The translations under genes and the position numbers were made by a program. From contig CALLCD010000010.1 of NCBI GenBank assembly GCA_938049795.1, forward strand, positions 1 to 11,220: a DNA stretch of 11,220 nt, written 5' to 3'. Below are positions 7,953 to 11,220 of the stretch, piece after piece; position 1 is the first letter of the stretch, and every line of letters begins with the position of its first letter. The stretch is from an uncultured Hyphomonadaceae bacterium (GTDB taxonomy: Bacteria; Pseudomonadota; Alphaproteobacteria; Caulobacterales; Hyphomonadaceae). The notes beneath the pieces were generated by a model. It was not told the origin of the DNA, did not search any database, and was given only the letters and a program-made list of their open reading frames with translations.

Positions 7953-7957
7953 TTTAC

Positions 7958-7962
7958 AGGAG
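7958..7962 (+). promoter_or_regulatory. strong ribosome binding site of skp
   Basis: AGGAG lies 7 bases before the ATG at 7970, inside the 17-base gap after the bamA stop. It is one of the strongest Shine-Dalgarno matches in the window, in keeping with a periplasmic chaperone needed in quantity. Confidence 0.6.
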
Positions 7963-7969
7963 ACTTTCC

Positions 7970-8569
7970 ATGTCGCCCTTCAAGATTTTACTTATCGCTG
8001 TGAGCCTCGTTTTTGCGAGTTTCGCTTTTTCCGCTCCGAACGCAGACGCGCAAGGCTCCACGATTATCACCGTGGACCAGAGCCGTGTGTTGCTTGAAAG
8101 TGCAGGTGGCCAAGACATTCAGCGCAAGCTGCAAGCCATTGGCCAGACGATCCAATCTGAAATTCAGGCTGAGCAGGCTGCGCTCGAAACTGAAGGCCGT
8201 GCGCTTGAAGGCCGTTTGGCGAACAAGTCAGAGGAGGCAATCCGGGCTGATACGGCGCTGGTTTCGCAGATGCAATCGTTCCAGCGGAAGCAACAGGCTT
8301 TCGTTCAGAAGCGCCAGATCCGCCAGCAGGAGCTGATCCAGACCGAACAGAATGCGCTCAATGAGTTTAACACCGCTCTGCGGCCGATACTCGAGCAAGT
8401 GCTTGCCGAGCGGGGTGCAGATGTCATGATGGCCAGAGCGAATGTGGTTCTGGTAACCCCGGCTCTGGATGCGACAGATCTGGTGATCTCGAAGATAGAT
8501 GCGGTGAAGCCATCTGTGACGGTGTCGCGTGTGCGTCTGCCAACACAACCTGCCGCTGGCGCTCAATAG
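7970..8569 (+). CDS. skp: Skp/OmpH-family periplasmic chaperone
   Basis: Skp-type proteins are trimeric periplasmic chaperones that hold unfolded outer-membrane proteins on their way to BAM. The 199-residue product has an N-terminal signal peptide (Lys5, a hydrophobic run, small residues and a probable cut near ADA-QG at 27-28). A short strand follows (TIITVDQSRVL), then two long Gln/Glu-rich helices (about 45-155) that look like the Skp coiled-coil tentacles, and a return strand near 160-170 (ANVVLVTPALDATD). The sequence is low in strict motifs, so the call relies on architecture and on its place between bamA and lpxD, the standard position. It is longer than E. coli Skp (161 residues), mainly through a C-terminal tail. 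An in-frame 10-base repeat at 8191-8200 and 8206-8215 encodes the doubled EGR of the coiled coil. Confidence 0.88.
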   Translation: MSPFKILLIAVSLVFASFAFSAPNADAQGSTIITVDQSRVLLESAGGQDIQRKLQAIGQTIQSEIQAEQAALETEGRALEGRLANKSEEAIRADTALVSQMQSFQRKQQAFVQKRQIRQQELIQTEQNALNEFNTALRPILEQVLAERGADVMMARANVVLVTPALDATDLVISKIDAVKPSVTVSRVRLPTQPAAGAQ

Positions 8570-8582
8570 GTCGCGCCCCTGA

Positions 8583-9596
8583 ATGGCTGTTGATCAGAGG
8601 TTCTATCGTGCTGCTGTGCCAGCTAGACTGACCGAGCTGAAAGACATTTCAGGACTGCAAACACAAGGACTCCCGGATGTTTCGATATCCGGGATTTCTG
8701 TGTTTGAGGAGGCCGTTCAGGGTGAGCTTTGCTTTGTTGATGACGTAAAGCTGGCTGACAAAATTTCGGCACGGTGCGCTGAAGGTGCGGTTTGTCTGAC
8801 GACCCAAGCCATCGCTGAGCGTGTTGGCGGGGCCGAGGGGGTGGTCCTGGCGGATAGGCCCCGTCTTGCCTTCTTTGATCTGGCGTCGCAGATTTTTGTC
8901 CCGCATGGATTTACCCACACGGATCAGCTGGCGGATGCTAGGATACATGAAACGGCTGAAGTCCATCCAAGCGCTATTGTCTCGGACGGGGTGGCGATTG
9001 GTCCGGGGAGCCGGATTGGCCCCTTTGCTGTGATCGAGGCGGGCGTGCAGATCGGGCGTGATTGTGTGATCGGTGGGTCCGCGCAGATCGGGTTCTCGCT
9101 GATCGGGAATGGCGTTGAGATCGGATCTGGCGCGCGGCTCGGCGGGGCGGGCTTTGGATTGTTGCCGACGACTTCCGGCGCGAAGAATACACCGCATTTC
9201 GGGCGTGTTTTGGTGCAGGATAATGTTCGGATCGGGGTCAATAGCTGCATTGATCGGGGTGTTCTGTCCGACACGATGATTGGCGAAAATTCGAAGGTCG
9301 ATAATCTCTGTCATATTGGGCACAATACGAGAATCGGTCGAAATGTCGTGATGGCGGCTTTTGGCGGAATTTCCGGCTCCGTGGTGATCGAGGATGATGT
9401 GGTTATGGGCGGGCGAGTCGGTATTGTCGATCATGTGACGATTGGCAAAGGCGCGCAGCTGGCGGCGGACGCGGCTGTATTTTCAGATGTTCCGGCAGGG
9501 CAGACATGGGCGGGGAGCCCGGCGCGTCCTTTGAAACAATGGCAAAGAGAGACGATCTGGCTGCGACGCCGGATGCAGCGCAAGGACAAGGATTGA
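8583..9596 (+). CDS. lpxD: UDP-3-O-(3-hydroxyacyl)glucosamine N-acyltransferase
   Basis: LpxD transfers a 3-hydroxyacyl chain from acyl carrier protein to the 2-amino group of UDP-3-O-acyl-glucosamine, the third step of lipid A synthesis, in the cytoplasm. The 337 residues comprise an N-terminal uridine-binding domain (about 1-115), a left-handed beta-helix made of hexapeptide repeats (about 125-300), and a C-terminal basic helix. VDNLCHIGHNTRIG contains His247, which aligns with the catalytic His239 of E. coli LpxD. FGGISGSVVI and AGSPARPLKQWQR are also typical. The ATG at 8583 lies 13 bases after the skp stop and has only a weak AGG (8568-8570), so re-initiation after skp is likely. The stop overlaps the lpxA start as TGATG, with no fabZ between them. 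Confidence 0.96.
   Translation: MAVDQRFYRAAVPARLTELKDISGLQTQGLPDVSISGISVFEEAVQGELCFVDDVKLADKISARCAEGAVCLTTQAIAERVGGAEGVVLADRPRLAFFDLASQIFVPHGFTHTDQLADARIHETAEVHPSAIVSDGVAIGPGSRIGPFAVIEAGVQIGRDCVIGGSAQIGFSLIGNGVEIGSGARLGGAGFGLLPTTSGAKNTPHFGRVLVQDNVRIGVNSCIDRGVLSDTMIGENSKVDNLCHIGHNTRIGRNVVMAAFGGISGSVVIEDDVVMGGRVGIVDHVTIGKGAQLAADAAVFSDVPAGQTWAGSPARPLKQWQRETIWLRRRMQRKDKD
8671..8694 (+). repeat. 8-bp perfect inverted repeat inside lpxD
   Basis: TCCCGGAT at 8671-8678 and its reverse complement ATCCGGGA at 8687-8694 flank an 8-base loop, about 90 bases into lpxD. It could form a stable RNA hairpin and is followed by a T-rich but interrupted stretch. It lies within coding sequence and may be chance; a few 8-bp stems of this kind are expected in 11 kb. 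Confidence 0.4.
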
Positions 9597-10384
9597 TGGC
9601 TGATATTCATGACAGCGCAATCGTCTCGCCAGACGCGCAGATTGCCGGAGACGTCAAGATTGGTCCGTTCTGCATTGTCGGGCCGGAGGTCACGCTTGAG
9701 GCTGGCTGCGTTTTGCATAATGGGGTGACGATTGAAGGCCGCACGCATCTGGGCGAAGGGTGCGAACTGTTTACCGGCGCGGTGATTGGCAAAGATCCGC
9801 AAATACTTGGGTATGAACCGAGCCCCGTCTCACGCATTGAAATCGGTGCACGAACAATTATCCGCGAACATGCCACTGTTCACCCTGGGTCGGCCGAGCA
9901 TGGGGGGCTGACGCGGGTGGGCAGCGATTGCCTGCTGATGATCGGTGTGCATATCGCGCATGACTGTATCCTGTCTGATCGCTGCGTGCTGGCGAACAAT
10001 GCGACGCTTGGCGGGCATGTCCAGATTGGAGAACAGGTCTGGCTTGGCGGGTTGGCTGCGGTTCACCAACATTGCCGGATTGGCGCGCATGCCTTTATTG
10101 GCGGCGGGGCGATCCTTGTGGACAATGTGATCCCGTATAGCACCGTTATCGGCAACCACGCCCGTCTTGCGGGCATCAATATTGTTGGGCTGCGGCGACG
10201 CGGATTTTCCCGTCAGAGCATTCATGATCTGCGCGCGGCCTATCGAATGCTGTTTGCCGATGAGGGCAGTTTTGTCGAGCGGATCGAGGACACACAAGCG
10301 GCATATGGTGGCTCTCCGGAGGTCGAGAAATTGCTGCACTTTATCGAGAAGAATACGGGGCGTCCTTTATGCATGCCGCAATAG
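9596..10384 (+). CDS. lpxA: acyl-ACP--UDP-N-acetylglucosamine O-acyltransferase
   Basis: LpxA carries out the first step of lipid A synthesis, moving a 3-hydroxyacyl chain from acyl carrier protein to the 3-OH of UDP-GlcNAc. From the ATG at 9596 it has 262 residues, exactly the E. coli length. The left-handed beta-helix of hexapeptide repeats fills about 1-185 and a helical tail follows. VHIAHDC holds His119 and His122; His122 aligns with catalytic His125 of E. coli. His141 (GGHV) and His157 (AVHQ) match E. coli His144 and His160. GNHARLAGINIVGLRRRGFSR is strongly conserved. Gly170 falls at the acyl-length ruler position (Gly173 in E. coli), which suggests a long, C14-like chain. In-frame start codons upstream (9506) would run through the lpxD end and were not used; AAGGA at 9582-9586 lies 9 bases before the chosen ATG. 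Confidence 0.98.
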   Translation: MADIHDSAIVSPDAQIAGDVKIGPFCIVGPEVTLEAGCVLHNGVTIEGRTHLGEGCELFTGAVIGKDPQILGYEPSPVSRIEIGARTIIREHATVHPGSAEHGGLTRVGSDCLLMIGVHIAHDCILSDRCVLANNATLGGHVQIGEQVWLGGLAAVHQHCRIGAHAFIGGGAILVDNVIPYSTVIGNHARLAGINIVGLRRRGFSRQSIHDLRAAYRMLFADEGSFVERIEDTQAAYGGSPEVEKLLHFIEKNTGRPLCMPQ

Positions 10385-10388
10385 GATC

Positions 10389-11220
10389 ATGACTGCGGCG
10401 CTTGGCATTATTGCTGGCGGGGGCAGTTTGCCGACGGTACTTGCGCGGTATCTTGCGCCAAAGCGGGAGGTGTTCATTGTCCGGCTGTCCGGGTTTGCCG
10501 ATGCGGCGCTCGATCAGTTTGCTGGTGTTGAGCTGAACATTGGCGAGATTGGCGGTGTGATGGAGGCGCTGCGTGGGGCCGGGTGCGGCAGGCTTGTTTT
10601 TGCTGGTGCGGTTAAGCGGCCAGATTTTGGCACGCTGCGGCTTGATGAGACTGGGCAGACCCATCTGCCGGCTTTGGTCGCGGCGGCTACGCGCGGCGAT
10701 GATGCGCTTTTGAGTGCTCTGGTCGAGATTTTTGCGGATGAGGGGTTTGAGGTCGTCGGAGCAGAAACGCTGTGTCCGGAGCTTTTGTGCCCTGTGGGGC
10801 TGATCGCGGGAACGGCGCCTGATGAGCGGGTATTGCAAGATCTGTCCAAAGCCCTGCGGATTGCGCGGCTGATCGGCCGTGAGGACATCGGGCAGGGCTG
10901 TGTTGTGGCGGATGGCTTGGTGCTGGCGGTGGAGGCGCAAGAGGGGACGGACGGCATGTTGCAGCGGCTTTCCGATTTGCCGCTGGCGGTGCGCGGAACG
11001 CCTGATGCGCGGCGCGGTGTGTTGGTCAAATGCGCAAAACCCGATCAGGATCGGCGGATTGATTTACCAGTGATCGGTACACAGACGGTTGAGATGGCAG
11101 CACGGGCCGGACTGGTCGGCATTGGCATTGAAGCGGGGGGCTGTTTGATTGTCGAGCGCGAGGCGGTTCTCGATATGGCGCGTGCGCAGGGTGTTTTTGT
11201 GATGGGGCTTGAGCATAGTG
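10389..11220 (+). CDS. lpxI: UDP-2,3-diacylglucosamine pyrophosphatase LpxI (3' end outside the window)
   Basis: LpxI hydrolyses UDP-2,3-diacylglucosamine to lipid X and UMP, the fourth step of lipid A synthesis, in bacteria that lack LpxH. The reading frame is open from the ATG at 10389 to the right edge, giving 277 complete codons. Family members have roughly 270-285 residues, so at most a short tail is probably missing. Family stretches are LGIIAGGGSLP (5-15), FAGAVKRPDF (71-80), TRGDDALL (101-108), GQGCVVADGLVLAVEAQEGTD (168-188), GVLVKCAKPDQDRRIDLP (210-227) and GIGIEAGGCL (244-253). Asp225 of RRIDLP is likely the catalytic aspartate described as D225 in Caulobacter LpxI; that match is from memory, not an alignment. 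The start lies 4 bases after lpxA and AGGA is only 2 bases from the ATG, so coupling is likely. lpxB would be expected next. Confidence 0.95.
   Translation, partial: MTAALGIIAGGGSLPTVLARYLAPKREVFIVRLSGFADAALDQFAGVELNIGEIGGVMEALRGAGCGRLVFAGAVKRPDFGTLRLDETGQTHLPALVAAATRGDDALLSALVEIFADEGFEVVGAETLCPELLCPVGLIAGTAPDERVLQDLSKALRIARLIGREDIGQGCVVADGLVLAVEAQEGTDGMLQRLSDLPLAVRGTPDARRGVLVKCAKPDQDRRIDLPVIGTQTVEMAARAGLVGIGIEAGGCLIVEREAVLDMARAQGVFVMGLEHS

Noticed and set aside
7804..8097. A 97-codon + strand frame spanning the bamA/skp junction
   Set aside because: It overlaps both genes in another frame. The bamA C-terminal Phe and the skp signal peptide with its strong ribosome binding site explain this region fully.
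9506..9595. Earlier in-frame start for lpxA adding 30 residues
   Set aside because: It would run through the conserved lpxD C terminus. The ATG at 9596 gives exactly the 262-residue family length and the usual first hexapeptide repeats.

Overview
The window is a dense, single-strand block of housekeeping genes from a Gram-negative bacterium, almost certainly an alphaproteobacterium. All eleven genes are on the + strand, with no gap longer than about 40 bases between them, and no RNA gene, mobile element, CRISPR array or convincing terminator was seen. The order pyrH-frr-uppS-cdsA-dxr-rseP-bamA-skp-lpxD-lpxA-lpxI is the known proteobacterial envelope-biogenesis cluster. The class call rests on lpxI (instead of lpxH), a short site-2 protease with one PDZ domain, and GC content near 60 %. 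A marine Caulobacterales/Hyphomonadaceae-like or Parvularcula-like organism is a guess; the sequence alone does not settle the family.

Region by region: 1-55 is a short leader, with the gene before it outside the window. From 56 to 1363 lie pyrH (UMP kinase) and frr (ribosome recycling factor), normally found downstream of rpsB-tsf. From 1360 to 4146 come uppS, cdsA and dxr, joined by stop/start overlaps. They supply undecaprenyl diphosphate, CDP-diacylglycerol and the first committed step of isoprenoid synthesis. From 4160 to 8569 come rseP, bamA and skp, covering intramembrane proteolysis, outer-membrane protein insertion and periplasmic chaperoning. From 8583 to the right edge come lpxD, lpxA and lpxI for lipid A synthesis. 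lpxI is cut by the window end, possibly only a few residues before its stop; lpxB would be expected next.

The genes form one envelope programme. dxr feeds isoprenoid precursors to uppS, whose product carries peptidoglycan and polysaccharide units. cdsA feeds phospholipid synthesis, lpxA/lpxD/lpxI build lipid A, and bamA/skp place beta-barrel proteins in the resulting outer membrane. Overlapping starts and stops (GTGA, ATGA, TGATG and an 8-base overlap) suggest co-transcription and translational coupling.

I found no undescribed system. The points most worth a second look are the absence of fabZ between lpxD and lpxA (the two genes overlap by one base), a long BamA loop holding that protein's only two cysteines in a different place from the E. 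coli pair, and a 240-base low-GC stretch in the 3' end of dxr just before rseP.
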